A DNA stretch of 64,000 nt from Hormiphora californensis (Eukaryota; Ctenophora; Tentaculata; Cydippida; Pleurobrachiidae): the NCBI GenBank assembly GCA_020137815.1, contig CM035355.1, forward strand, positions 4,071,520-4,135,519. The letters run 5' to 3'. The translations under genes and the position numbers were made by a program. Under the pieces are notes generated by a model. The model worked only from the letters and a program-made list of their open reading frames with translations, searched no databases and was not told the DNA's origin. This document shows positions 25,607 through 38,600 of this stretch, one piece after another. Every line of letters starts with the position of its first letter. Position 1 is the first letter of the stretch.

Positions 25607-26819
25607 ACAGGACACGTGGTGTGTATGTTTCTCATAGAGCCCTAAAATATCCTAGCTACAGGCTGAACTGGAGAATGGAAACAGAATAAGTTGTGAAACA
25701 TCAAAACCGAGAAATAATGACTAAATGTGTGACAAAACTAAAAGCAACTCGATAATCAGTGACAAGCTATCGTTGTTGCCCATTTGATCACATACATAAA
25801 AGAATAGCAGAATTACTATTTACTAGCTGGAAAAAAAACTACGAAAATGCAGTAGAAAATGCAAACTCCGCAAGGTAAACTGGGTCTGCCAATCAACTAC
25901 TGACCGCAATTTTGATATTACTACCCTACACTCATTAGGATAGTGGGATATTCAATATGTAGATCACGTGTTGTAACTCATATATCACAGCAATACGCAC
26001 AATCTAATCGATATACAGTTGGCAGTAACAAAAACACCAAAAACAAATATTATTCTGTCAAATATATGGGACATGTATACAGGACAGCTACTACAATATA
26101 CTAGAGCTGGAGTGGCAGTGTGTTTGTGGGGGAAGTGAGAGATCTCAAGTTTGCCGGGTCCTGTATAACCCTAGCTTCCGGGCGGCGAGCTAGCTAGAGA
26201 GAGAGAGAGAGGGAGGGAGAGAGAGGGAGGGAGAGAGGGAGTGTTCGGGGAATGTTGAGGACTATACTTTTCATATCAAATAGCGAATAAAGTAGCAAAG
26301 CGCAAGGAAATATGAATTAACATTCGACGCTTGAGAAAGCAAAACAAAGACCACGCGTACTGTGACCGACAAGTGTTGCGCAGAGTGAGCCATTGGGTCG
26401 AGTAATCAGGCCATATACGGTATAAATGGTCAAGCTATCCGATTAAGGGTATCGTTCAGTGAGGCAACTCGCACAGTTTGCATATTCTGCTCACGCACGG
26501 AGGTAACTTACCCACTTTGTGTTCTTTCTCTCGCGCGTTGCCTTTTCTACATTTTTCTCTTGCTGCTGCAGTGGTACAAAGAGAGAAAGAGAGAGAAAGA
26601 CTAGAGGGGAGAGAATAAAACAGCAGAGAGAGAAATACTGAAAAAAGTTAAATTAAAGAGAAAACCAAATACAAAGTAAATGGCCTATTTTTCGGTTAGA
26701 TCATGTGCGACATACACACTGCTGCTGGCCAACATCTTTCTCAAAAAAGCGAGAGAATAAATGGGAGAAGAATAAATGGGAGAGAGTCACATACTGCCTT
26801 GCTTGACCCTGTGACGAGG

Positions 26820-27005
26820 AATGCGGTAAATGTTGCCTTAATAAGTAATGATTTGCATAATCTTGAGCTCCTCGGAAAGAGGGGATAGAGTTCTTTCCAA
26901 AGAGTTCAAGAAAATGAAGATAGGCGAAAAATGTGCGGTGGCGCAAAATGCATTTGAATGTGTAGAACGCGCATTTTGCGCCATAAAACCGCAACATTTA
27001 CCGTC
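26820..27005. repeat. nested hairpin
   Basis: An inner stem, GGCGCAAAATGC (26940) with GCATTTTGCGCC (26982), is enclosed by GCGGTAAATGTTGCC (26823) with CGCAACATTTACCG (about 27003). It is probably another foldback relic. From 25616 to 29240 there is no gene I can support, only hairpin elements and AT-rich sequence. Confidence 0.5.
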
Positions 27006-27542
27006 TCACGACGCCCCACAAGACAAGTCACATACTGCACTGTCCGAACCTGGCCACATTTCCTTTTCAGTCCTGAGGGGATACTCGCCTCCTTATTTAT
27101 TAAGCTGCCATCCCCTGATTTCCTGCTGCTCGTTTTAAATAAGAGTTTATCATTTTATGATCATGAATTCATAACACCTTTCCGGGTACTTCTCGGGTCG
27201 GCCATGATATGTCGACCAATCGGCCATGTCGACCAATCGGAGAGAACGTACATTGCACGAGGAAAGAATATTCCGAATATTCATCTTCTTCTTGAATAAT
27301 ATGATCTCCTCTGAAGATGCAGCAGCAGCTGCAACGTTTCTCAGAAAATATGACCATTGAATATCATGAATATATGCAGCTGCGCCCACACAGAGAGAAC
27401 TTGTATAACTTCCCCTGCTCTCTTATGGAAGTCGACATTTCAAGAGAGTTCGACCAACAAAGAAGCTGGGAGTTATTTTATGTCCACGTGTACAAGAAAT
27501 ATGCAATTGAATATGGGCCACCCTGGGCACAAGACTCTCAAG

Positions 27543-27593
27543 TTGTCTTGCTCGACCCTCTCTCAGCGCCCCGGGAATTTGAACGAAGGAACT
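27543..27593. mobile_element. hairpin transposon copy, CTCTCAAG duplication
   Basis: Begins TTGTCTTGCTCGACCCTC. CTCTCAAG precedes it (27535-27542) and is found again at 27594-27601. The right end is diverged from the family consensus, so the boundary is approximate. Confidence 0.55.
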
Positions 27594-28242
27594 CTCTCAA
27601 GCCCCGCTATCATGTTACTGCAGAAATCATTTTCATTCTCTTTTGAATTTGAACAAATTCGTTTGTCGAATGATGACTTGTTAATGAGATGATCCAAAAC
27701 ATGAGTCTCTCTCTATGTCGGTGCAACCTTGCATTGATAATGATACTGCACAGGTGGCCTAAAGATGGTCCCAAGTCACACAGCCACCTGCCCACCTAGG
27801 TAGTAGGTTACAGTTCCTTGATTCGATAGGTCAAGGTGGTATAGACGGTAGTGCAAGATTATGTTAAACCCACATTTTAATTAATCATAAAATGACGCGG
27901 TCGACAGATTTGTTCGGCAGATCAAGTGCAGAAACGAGTTTATAATATGACGGGGAAAGTTACAGCATGACTCTGCAGAATTAGAACTATTATAATTTTT
28001 TCTCACTCTGTTGAAAGACTCTTTCAATTTCAAAGACATACTACATAACTGCTCTTTCAAAGAGCATCCTTCCGAGACTGAATCTCAGGTGTGTCGAGGG
28101 AGTCCCTCAGGGACTACTAGGGACTACGTGTCGCTGCGGCCGGTGCATCTATTTCATAATCCCTTGTTGAGTGCCCCCAGCCGGGATATCTCTGCCGGAG
28201 TACAAGGTTTAATGAAAGAGGTCCTCGCCCCATTAATTATTG

Positions 28243-28280
28243 TTGCCTTGTTCGGCCCTCCCTTCCCGCGAACAAAACAA
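28243..28280. mobile_element. 38-bp hairpin transposon copy
   Basis: Starts TTGCCTTGTTCGGCCC and ends CGAACAAAACAA. It is flanked by AATTATTG and TATTATTG (7 of 8 identical). Confidence 0.7.
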
Positions 28281-28473
28281 TATTATTGGGGGTCTCAACT
28301 CTCATGTTGGTTTGTGGAGAATAGCGGTTCTTGGCTCCTCTCCAAGGGGTAATTGTGCCGGAATTTGGTAGCAAAATAAAACACGTTAACTTTGTTTTAA
28401 CGGCCCACAGAGACCGTAGTTTCAACTATTTTATAAAGTACACATTGTTGTCACATATTCATATATCATTGAG

Positions 28474-28510
28474 TTGCCTGGCTAGACCCGGGAGGGTTAG
28501 AACATAGCAA
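28474..28510. mobile_element. 37-bp hairpin transposon copy
   Basis: Starts TTGCCTGGCTAGACCC and ends GGGTTAGAACATAGCAA. It is flanked by TCATTGAG and TTATTGAG (7 of 8 identical). Confidence 0.65.
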
Positions 28511-29239
28511 TTATTGAGGCTTAATGGTGGTATATGCTGATTCTGTGACAATTGCAATTGAGCTTCAGTACAATTACCGAGAAATATATCACTGTAAAAC
28601 CACAGGGGATAATATATCTCGGTAAAATGTGAACTGACTCAAGCAATTTACTTTTTTATCCTCAATACTAAGAGTTACGCTAATGTATTGTTTCAATGCG
28701 CTCTAGAGGACATGAAATATTAAAACAGACAAAATAAATTATAACGCATGGTAATTGATACATATGCAACTATATATATATTACGAAATCGTATCTCTCT
28801 CTCCCTCTCTTGATCTCACTTTTCAAGGCCTATAAGTTTTAAACTTGTCGACTGAAGTTGTTGACAGCATATTGTGACATGAAAATTGGTACGTGCTTAT
28901 TATTCAAAAACGCAGCAATATGTTTGGTTTCGCAGCCGGGTTGTTAAAAGAAACTTATTATGAATCGTCAGCTAATATTTCGACGTTCACACCAAAATAT
29001 AAACATCCATCGACATGATCACATATATTATTCCTCAAGTCTCAACCGTGTGAATCTAATAAGTGTCAGCATCGGATATATTAGTTGCAAACTCTACAAC
29101 AGATAAACCGTTCCGTTTATACTTCACAAGAAACTGATTTTGTTAAAAATACATTAACAAAAAAAGCCAAAAACTAAAAATTGACTAACAAAAGAAAATC
29201 CAATTGATATACCCACACAGTACTTTTAACGCAGTTACA

Positions 29240-29391
<152 letters not shown>

Positions 29392-29457
29392 CAGGCATCG
29401 CACAGACCCTTTCTCTACTCTCCATTACGGGGTGCTCTGTCCCAGAGATATGGTGTA

Positions 29458-29533
29458 CAGTCGGACCCCGATTTACCGGGCCTCGATTTACGGGGCAAAC
29501 CCCTTTCCTCCGAGGATCCCGGTAATAGGACTG
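29458..29533. mobile_element. 76-bp Tc1/pogo-type MITE
   Basis: Ends CAGTCGGACCCCGATTTACC and ..GGACTG, flanked by TA on both sides (29456-29457 and 29534-29535). It shares its CAGTC..CCCGATTTACCGGG ends with the element at 52376. TA duplication and CAGT-type ends fit pogo/Tigger-like elements. Confidence 0.75.
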
Positions 29534-29687
29534 TAATTGAATATAGTACAAACGGTAAAAACCGGACCAGTGTAAGAAAAAGTACGATTCAAGTGATATA
29601 GTTCGTGTAAAGGAAAAAAACAACTGTCTCTCAAATTCTCAAGATTTGAAACCGAAATTAATTGTCCGTAGTAGTAGGGCAGGTGTG

Positions 29688-32600
29688 CTAAAGAAGTTGC
29701 CTGTTTTGAACCCACGCTGTAAATGTGGCCAGCTGGTTATTCGTTCGGTCCATTTCCCGGCGAATCTTAGCATTCTCCTCATCTACCACTTCAAGGGTCT
29801 GCTCCATCTCTCGGTTTTGTTTCCGTAACTGTTGAAAAGGGGTGGTCAATTTATTGATTTAGTTCCACGACATGTCTAGTTAAAAAACGGATACTGATTA
29901 TACTGAAGGGCTGTCAGCTGCCAATGCTATAACCACATACACAGTTCTCGAGAGAAATAAGAATTGAATGAGTCAGACCAATGCTCTGACAGCTGAAGGG
30001 GGGCCCGGGGCTGAACCGGGATCCCAATAATGAGAAGTTGATGAGCTGTACTTACAATTTGTAGTTCGGAGTTAGATCGTTCCAAGGCGGCCTCCAATTC
30101 CGCGATTCGAAGGAGAGTCGTCCGTACCCAGGAACTGTAGGGAGAAAGATTAATAATTAGTTCGTTAGTACTACAGGGGAGAGGGAGGGGGTACATGCAG
30201 GGGGGTTGATTTTCTTGTTATAATTAGTCAGTTCGAGGGATGGGTCAGCTTGAAAGTTTGAAGGTGCGTTGTATGATAATTCTAAAGGCGAGGGGGGTTG
30301 ACGCGAAGAATCTATATTATATAGTTGGTGAAACCGGGGGTAGAGGACAGGTTGGCTGTCTCCAAGATCTCCCCCTCTCTATAAAAAAGGGATAATGGGA
30401 TTGGGTAATAATCTTCAATCATGATTCATGGTTCTCTCTTATATATAATAGGCCTAATACCTTCTCTCTCTCAACCCCTCCTTCTCTTTCTGTATCACGC
30501 TCTATGATAGAGACTCTGTCTCGCCCCTCCTTCTCTTTCTAGTCACTCTCGATGTTCGAAATCAAATATAATAATAATAATCCCAGTAAATGGAGGAATA
30601 TATTCATTTGGAATAATAAAGGAAGTATAAAATATATTTTGGGGTGGGTAACCGGTCACGCAGCTCCATAATAAACGCTTTAGCAATAACGCTAAAAGCT
30701 GCATATTATCTCCTTAGAATGTGAGAATTCTACTTATTTGGCATAAACCAGTAAAGAGGGGAGGAGGCAGGAGGAGAATATTTTACGCGACCAGTCGTGT
30801 AATTTGATATAAGCCCCCCTGGAATATATGACAACCACCTGGGGCTGCTGGAGTATTATAACCCCCTGAGCTGGGATAGTCATTAGATGGGAACCTGATC
30901 GTTCATATCCTTTAAATCCCTGCCCAGAGGGTGGCTGAAGACATTCACACGCTATATCTATCTAGGTTCTATAACCTCTGCCACGTCTAGTCGAGTCTAT
31001 CGATCTAGGTTCTAAAACCTCTGCCACGTCTATAGTCGAGTCTATCTAGGTTCTATAACCTCTGCCACGTCTAGTCGAGTCTATCTAGGTTCTAAAACCT
31101 CTGCCACGGGACTCTCTCGTTACATTGCAATTCGTTTCACTTTTGCTTGTCTCGGACACCAATATGAGCTCTTCTCCTCATTAAAATGCTACTTAAATCT
31201 GCTTCAAATACCAATATTCTAGCACATATGATCTCTCTGCTACCCGTGAGCACTCTCCCCGGCATGGCCTAGTCTAATCATTAGTTTATGGCAGCATTTT
31301 TGGTCAAAATCGACCAAAACTTTGGAATTTCGCATTTAATTCAATTTCGGAACTTTGTACTTTGCCATTGCGTGTTTTATAAAGGAGCACTAACAGGGCA
31401 CAGGACAGAATCCCAGTCATTACTCTCTCCACGGTGCCCCTGAAGGACGTTCCGCCTCGACCGAGCCCCCCAAGGGGGCGAGCGGTTGTGTGGCCTGGGG
31501 GGGGCCTCTGGGGGCTGCGCGGGGCCGTGGGGGAGGGTATATCATGGTGGCCTAGGGAGAGAATCGCATTTTCCCTCGCACTGGCCGGGTTCTGCATTTC
31601 GCGCTTTCGAATCTTATTTTTTCGGCCAAAGTCGGGTCACCCTGGGGTTTTTTGACACGCCGGGTCGATTGCCGCTGGAGTTGGGACTCTGGATCCGCGG
31701 CGGCATTGTTGAAATGGCGTTTTTTGGGGTTTTTTTGCGCTTTTTTGCCCTGAACTGCATTTGTATGGCGGGTGAGACTTCTGACTGTGTTTTTGGAGTG
31801 TTCCTCGGTCGATTTTCTTCCCGATTCCGGATTTTTGTGAGGGTCGGTTGCCAAGTGGATAGGCTGTTGAAAGTGCAGCACTGATGAGGAGTGACTGTTT
31901 CGGATGGGAGCGGTGTGGCGCTCGTGCCTTTCCGGGTGGATCTCTTCCCAGGCGGGAAGCGGTGCTGCTGGCCGATCGGGGCGTGGCTTCTGCATTCCCT
32001 GGAGGATGGGAGGGAGTGGAGCGTGGTGAGTGCAGGATTGAGATTGATTGTCAGGTTGCATTGGTTAGACAGGATTAAATGTACGCAACCGGGTATAAAA
32101 AATTAAAAGTGTAAATGGTATAGTCATAAATAGTTTGTAATGCTGTGAGTCTATACATGAGAAGCGTTATAAGCTAGCCCCGCTCTTCCCAGCTGCAGTT
32201 TGTAGTGGGGCGAGGTCATGTTGTTCACTTTGTAGTTGGACCACAGTGCATTCCAACTAGAATGTGCGTTCTCCAGCTCCTGCTCGGAGAACATCCCTAG
32301 AGGCCTACCCAAGTTATAATCTATGAACTCCTCCAAATGTTCCTCAATGATGTGGAACTTGGTGGTGGTGGATGTTCCATAGTAGGCCCTAAGTGTGGAG
32401 AGGCAATCCCTGAACTCCTGTATTGCCGACCTGTATCCTGATTGGATCACAGGACAGTGATGATTTATGATTATTTTATAAAACTATTTTCTTTATATTA
32501 TACCCGGTTGCGTACATTTGGTCCTGTCTGACAATTAATGTGACTTGGCAGTCGGTTTTGATTTTGTGCTCGCCGTGTTCCACTCCCTCCTGTCCTCTGG

Positions 32601-35600
32601 GGAGTGTGGAAGTCGTGTTTTGGTCGGCCAGTGGCGCTGTTTCTTGCCTGGGAGGAGATCTGCTTGGAGGGGTGTGAGCGTCGCATTGTTCTCATCTGAA
32701 ACAGTCGTTTTTCATTGGTGCTGTGTTTTTGGCAGTTTGTCTGCTTGGTGACCGATTTTCACGGGAATTTGGAGTCGGGAAGAGGGTCGACCGAGGAGCG
32801 CTTTGAAAATGTAGTCGGAGGTCTCACTCGTCATGTGAGTGCAGTTCAGGGCAGGGGAGCGCAGGGAGGCCCCAAGGGGCGCCGTTTTGGCAGTGTTGCC
32901 GTGGATTTGGAGTTCCAATTCCGGCGGCGGTCGATTCGGCGTGTCGGGGAACCCTGGGGTGACTTGATTTTGGCCGAGGGAATGGGATTTGGGGGTGTGG
33001 AATGTGGAATTTGGCCGGTGTGAGGGAGGATGCGGTTTTCTCCTTGGGCTGCTATGGTGTGTTTTCCCCCGCGGTCCTGCGTGGTTCCCGGAGGTCCCCT
33101 TTGGGTCGCACAGCCGTTCGTTTTTTTGGGGGGCTCGGTCGAGGTGGAACGTCCTTCAGGGGCACCGTGTCTCGTTACATTGCAATTCGTTTCACTTTTG
33201 CTTGTCTCGGACACCAATATGAGCTCTTCTCCTCATTAAAATGCTACTTAAATCTGCTTCAAATACCAATATTCTAGCACATATGATCTCTCTGCTACCC
33301 GTGAGCACTCTCCCCGGCATGGCCTAGTCTAATCATTAGTTTATGGCAGCATTTTTGGTCAAAATCGACCAAAACTTTGGAATTTCGCATTTAATTCAAT
33401 TTCGGAACTTTGTACTTTGCCATTGCGTGTTTTATAAAGGAGCACTAACAGGGCACAGGACAGAATCCCAGTCATTACTCTCTCGTTACATTGCAATTCG
33501 TTTCACTTTTGCTTGTCTCGGACACCAATATGAGCTCTTCTCCTCATTAAAATGCTACTTAAATCTGCTTCAAATACCAATATTCTAGCACATATGATCT
33601 CTCTGCTACCCGTGAGCACTCTCCCCGGCATGGCCTAGTCTAATCATTAGTTTATGGCAGCATTTTTGGTCAAAATCGACCAAAACTTTGGAATTTCGCA
33701 TTTAATTCAATTTCGGAACTTTGTACTTTGCCATTGCGTGTTTTATAAAGGAGCACTAACAGGGCACAGGACAGAATCCCAGTCATTACTCTCTCGTTAC
33801 ATTGCAATTCGTTTCACTTTTGCTTGTCTCGGACACCAATATGAGCTCTTCTCCTCATTAAAATGCTACTTAAATCTGCTTCAAATACCAATATTCTAGC
33901 ACATATGATCTCTCTGCTACCCGTGAGCACTCTCCCCGGCATGGCCTAGTCTAATCATTAGTTTATGGCAGCATTTTTGGTCAAAATCGACCAAAACTTT
34001 GGAATTTCGCATTTAATTCAATTTCGGAACTTTGTACTTTGCCATTGCGTGTTTTATAAAGGAGCACTAACAGGGCACAGGACAGAATCCCAGTCATTAC
34101 TCTCTCGTTACATTGCAATTCGTTTCACTTTTGCTTGTCTCGGACACCAATATGAGCTCTTCTCCTCATTAAAATGCTACTTAAATCTGCTTCAAATACC
34201 AATATTCTAGCACATATGATCTCTCTGCTACCCGTGAGCACTCTCCCCGGCATGGCCTAGTCTAATCATTAGTTTATGGCAGCATTTTTGGTCAAAATCG
34301 ACCAAAACTTTGGAATTTCGCATTTAATTCAATTTCGGAACTTTGTACTTTGCCATTGCGTGTTTTATAAAGGAGCACTAACAGGGCACAGGACAGAATC
34401 CCAGTCATTACTCTCTCGTTACATTGCAATTCGTTTCACTTTTGCTTGTCTCGGACACCAATATGAGCTCTTCTCCTCATTAAAATGCTACTTAAATCTG
34501 CTTCAAATACCAATATTCTAGCACATATGATCTCTCTGCTACCCGTGAGCACTCTCCCCGGCATGGCCTAGTCTAATCATTAGTTTATGGCAGCATTTTT
34601 GGTCAAAATCGACCAAAACTTTGGAATTTCGCATTTAATTCAATTTCGGAACTTTGTACTTTGCCATTGCGTGTTTTATAAAGGAGCACTAACAGGGCAC
34701 AGGACAGAATCCCAGTCATTACTCTCTCGTTACATTGCAATTCGTTTCACTTTTGCTTGTCTCGGACACCAATATGAGCTCTTCTCCTCATTAAAATGCT
34801 ACTTAAATCTGCTTCAAATACCAATATTCTAGCACATATGATCTCTCTGCTACCCGTGAGCACTCTCCCCGGCATGGCCTAGTCTAATCATTAGTTTATG
34901 GCAGCATTTTTGGTCAAAATCGACCAAAACTTTGGAATTTCGCATTTAATTCAATTTCGGAACTTTGTACTTTGCCATTGCGTGTTTTATAAAGGAGCAC
35001 TAACAGGGCACAGGACAGAATCCCAGTCATTACTCTCTCGTTACATTGCAATTCGTTTCACTTTTGCTTGTCTCGGACACCAATATGAGCTCTTCTCCTC
35101 ATTAAAATGCTACTTAAATCTGCTTCAAATACCAATATTCTAGCACATATGATCTCTCTGCTACCCGTGAGCACTCTCCCCGGCATGGCCTAGTCTAATC
35201 ATTAGTTTATGGCAGCATTTTTGGTCAAAATCGACCAAAACTTTGGAATTTCGCATTTAATTCAATTTCGGAACTTTGTACTTTGCCATTGCGTGTTTTA
35301 TAAAGGAGCACTAACAGGGCACAGGACAGAATCCCAGTCATTACTCTCTCGTTACATTGCAATTCGTTTCACTTTTGCTTGTCTCGGACACCAATATGAG
35401 CTCTTCTCCTCATTAAAATGCTACTTAAATCTGCTTCAAATACCAATATTCTAGCACATATGATCTCTCTGCTACCCGTGAGCACTCTCCCCGGCATGGC
35501 CTAGTCTAATCATTAGTTTATGGCAGCATTTTTGGTCAAAATCGACCAAAACTTTGGAATTTCGCATTTAATTCAATTTCGGAACTTTGTACTTTGCCAT

Positions 35601-38600
35601 TGCGTGTTTTATAAAGGAGCACTAACAGGGCACAGGACAGAATCCCAGTCATTACTCTCTCGTTACATTGCAATTCGTTTCACTTTTGCTTGTCTCGGAC
35701 ACCAATATGAGCTCTTCTCCTCATTAAAATGCTACTTAAATCTGCTTCAAATACCAATATTCTAGCACATATGATCTCTCTGCTACCCGTGAGCACTCTC
35801 CCCGGCATGGCCTAGTCTAATCATTAGTTTATGGCAGCATTTTTGGTCAAAATCGACCAAAACTTTGGAATTTCGCATTTAATTCAATTTCGGAACTTTG
35901 TACTTTGCCATTGCGTGTTTTATAAAGGAGCACTAACAGGGCACAGGACAGAATCCCAGTCATTACTCTCTCGTTACATTGCAATTCGTTTCACTTTTGC
36001 TTGTCTCGGACACCAATATGAGCTCTTCTCCTCATTAAAATGCTACTTAAATCTGCTTCAAATACCAATATTCTAGCACATATGATCTCTCTGCTACCCG
36101 TGAGCACTCTCCCCGGCATGGCCTAGTCTAATCATTAGTTTATGGCAGCATTTTTGGTCAAAATCGACCAAAACTTTGGAATTTCGCATTTAATTCAATT
36201 TCGGAACTTTGTACTTTGCCATTGCGTGTTTTATAAAGGAGCACTAACAGGGCACAGGACAGAATCCCAGTCATTACTCTCTCGTTACATTGCAATTCGT
36301 TTCACTTTTGCTTGTCTCGGACACCAATATGAGCTCTTCTCCTCATTAAAATGCTACTTAAATCTGCTTCAAATACCAATATTCTAGCACATATGATCTC
36401 TCTGCTACCCGTGAGCACTCTCCCCGGCATGGCCTAGTCTAATCATTAGTTTATGGCAGCATTTTTGGTCAAAATCGACCAAAACTTTGGAATTTCGCAT
36501 TTAATTCAATTTCGGAACTTTGTACTTTGCCATTGCGTGTTTTATAAAGGAGCACTAACAGGGCACAGGACAGAATCCCAGTCATTACTCTCTCGTTACA
36601 TTGCAATTCGTTTCACTTTTGCTTGTCTCGGACACCAATATGAGCTCTTCTCCTCATTAAAATGCTACTTAAATCTGCTTCAAATACCAATATTCTAGCA
36701 CATATGATCTCTCTGCTACCCGTGAGCACTCTCCCCGGCATGGCCTAGTCTAATCATTAGTTTATGGCAGCATTTTTGGTCAAAATCGACCAAAACTTTG
36801 GAATTTCGCATTTAATTCAATTTCGGAACTTTGTACTTTGCCATTGCGTGTTTTATAAAGGAGCACTAACAGGGCACAGGACAGAATCCCAGTCATTACT
36901 CTCTCGTTACATTGCAATTCGTTTCACTTTTGCTTGTCTCGGACACCAATATGAGCTCTTCTCCTCATTAAAATGCTACTTAAATCTGCTTCAAATACCA
37001 ATATTCTAGCACATATGATCTCTCTGCTACCCGTGAGCACTCTCCCCGGCATGGCCTAGTCTAATCATTAGTTTATGGCAGCATTTTTGGTCAAAATCGA
37101 CCAAAACTTTGGAATTTCGCATTTAATTCAATTTCGGAACTTTGTACTTTGCCATTGCGTGTTTTATAAAGGAGCACTAACAGGGCACAGGACAGAATCC
37201 CAGTCATTACTCTCTCGTTACATTGCAATTCGTTTCACTTTTGCTTGTCTCGGACACCAATATGAGCTCTTCTCCTCATTAAAATGCTACTTAAATCTGC
37301 TTCAAATACCAATATTCTAGCACATATGATCTCTCTGCTACCCGTGAGCACTCTCCCCGGCATGGCCTAGTCTAATCATTAGTTTATGGCAGCATTTTTG
37401 GTCAAAATCGACCAAAACTTTGGAATTTCGCATTTAATTCAATTTCGGAACTTTGTACTTTGCCATTGCGTGTTTTATAAAGGAGCACTAACAGGGCACA
37501 GGACAGAATCCCAGTCATTACTCTCTCGTTACATTGCAATTCGTTTCACTTTTGCTTGTCTCGGACACCAATATGAGCTCTTCTCCTCATTAAAATGCTA
37601 CTTAAATCTGCCTCATATACCAATATTCTAGCACATATGATCTCTCTGCTACCCGTGAGCACTCTCCCCGGCATGGCCTAGTCCAATCATTAGTTTATGG
37701 CAGCATTTTTGGTCAATACTACCCACCGTCCCACCCCACCCGCCCCGCCCCGCCACCCCACCCACCTCCCCCGCCCTGACCCGTCCCAAGGTAGAGGACT
37801 TTCTGAAACAGCTCACTACAGCGACAATCCTTGTGTTTTGGTGCACTAAGTCGCTTATCGCGTGTAACAACTCAGAAATGTTCTTATCTGTCCCACCAGT
37901 CTTGTCTTCTAGCACATTGTACATCCTAGTGGCCCTACAAAGTGTCCTACCCCTCATTTGTGTTTGATTGTTCTCATTTATCTTTATCTCTAACGGAATT
38001 GGATACACCTCTCATCTCCATTCTCATCACCAACAACAATCACGGTACAAATCATCCATCAAAATTCTGTAAGTTCACTTGTTCGTATTGTCTGTTCATA
38101 GATTGTGTTAAGTGTATGTTTGAAAGTAATTGGCCACTCAAAACACGGTATACATCGGGATGCCAGACCCAAACCCAAGGCACTCTCAAAGGCAAAACGT
38201 TACCTTGTTCCAGACCAAACCATCCACATTTCACTCTCAAAGGCAAAACGATACCTTGTTCCAGACCAAACTAAACTCAAGAAACTCTCAAATGCAAAAC
38301 GATACCTTGTTCCAGGCCCTGTAACTTTATAGGATAAAGCTTGCGTAATCATTGAAATCTATGTATTATTATGATCAGTTTTTAACTATCTAAATGACTG
38401 ACCAAGACAGACACAAGACAAGCGTAGGGCCCTCCAATGTGCACTGCTCTCCCTTGAATTTTCAAGGGAGTTCGTACGGAGGGTTCCAGGCTATGCCGTC
38501 TATACCCGGGTGGTATGAGACTTGGTACGCCTTAGCTTAATGCCCCAAAAAAAAAAAAAAAACCTCTGCCACGTCTAGTCGAGTCTATCTAGGTTCTAAA

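Larger units (their letters stand above)
31111..37717 (+). repeat. 311-bp tandem array, about 15.6 units, near identical
   Basis: Units repeat every 311 bp: one complete unit at 31111-31429, the rest at 33170-37717, split by the 1.74-kb element at 31430. Units are identical as far as I can read, except the last, which has a few substitutions and is truncated. Each unit contains TTTATAAAGG about 45 bp before the ACTCTCTCG at which the block's left end begins, so each may carry a promoter. An 81-codon frame recurs in every unit only because the DNA does. Confidence 0.95.
31109..38560 (+). mobile_element. 7.45-kb block: 311-bp array, unique 3' tail, poly(A); probable retroposed unit
   Basis: It is bounded on the left by AACCTCTGCCACG (31096-31108) and on the right by the same 13 bases (38561-38573), directly after a run of about 14-16 A. 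The left junction has two extra G before ACTCTCTCG. The block consists of the 311-bp array, then a unique 3' segment (37718-38546) with three short AAAGGCAAAACGATACCTTG repeats, then poly(A). No reverse transcriptase or other long coding frame is present, so it would be non-autonomous. The flank is itself a minisatellite, so the 13-bp repeat alone is weak evidence; poly(A) at one end and the array at the other strengthen it. Confidence 0.6.

Noticed and set aside
24032-25615. The two 200-codon frames of the large foldback as host genes
   Set aside because: They are mirror copies within one inverted repeat, without introns, a promoter or a recognised domain. They are kept only as a property of the element.
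31434-33023. Several long + and - strand frames across the arms of the 1.74-kb element
   Set aside because: Loss of A (or C) on the + strand in the arms removes stop codons, so long frames appear by composition. They have no recognisable domain and do not agree between arms.
31430-33169. APOBEC-type G-to-A hypermutation of a + strand retroelement
   Set aside because: That would give A or C in the left arm against G or T in the reverse-complemented right arm. The opposite is seen. CpG decay is also excluded, because it would give both polarities and be confined to CpG.
33343-37631. A recurring 81-codon frame in each 311-bp unit, as a tandem protein gene
   Set aside because: Each frame has its own stop, the DNA is identical including non-coding parts, and no domain or codon-level conservation can be shown. 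It repeats because the satellite repeats.
33170-37717. CRISPR-like array
   Set aside because: The units are identical over their whole 311 bp with no spacers, and the sequence is animal nuclear DNA.
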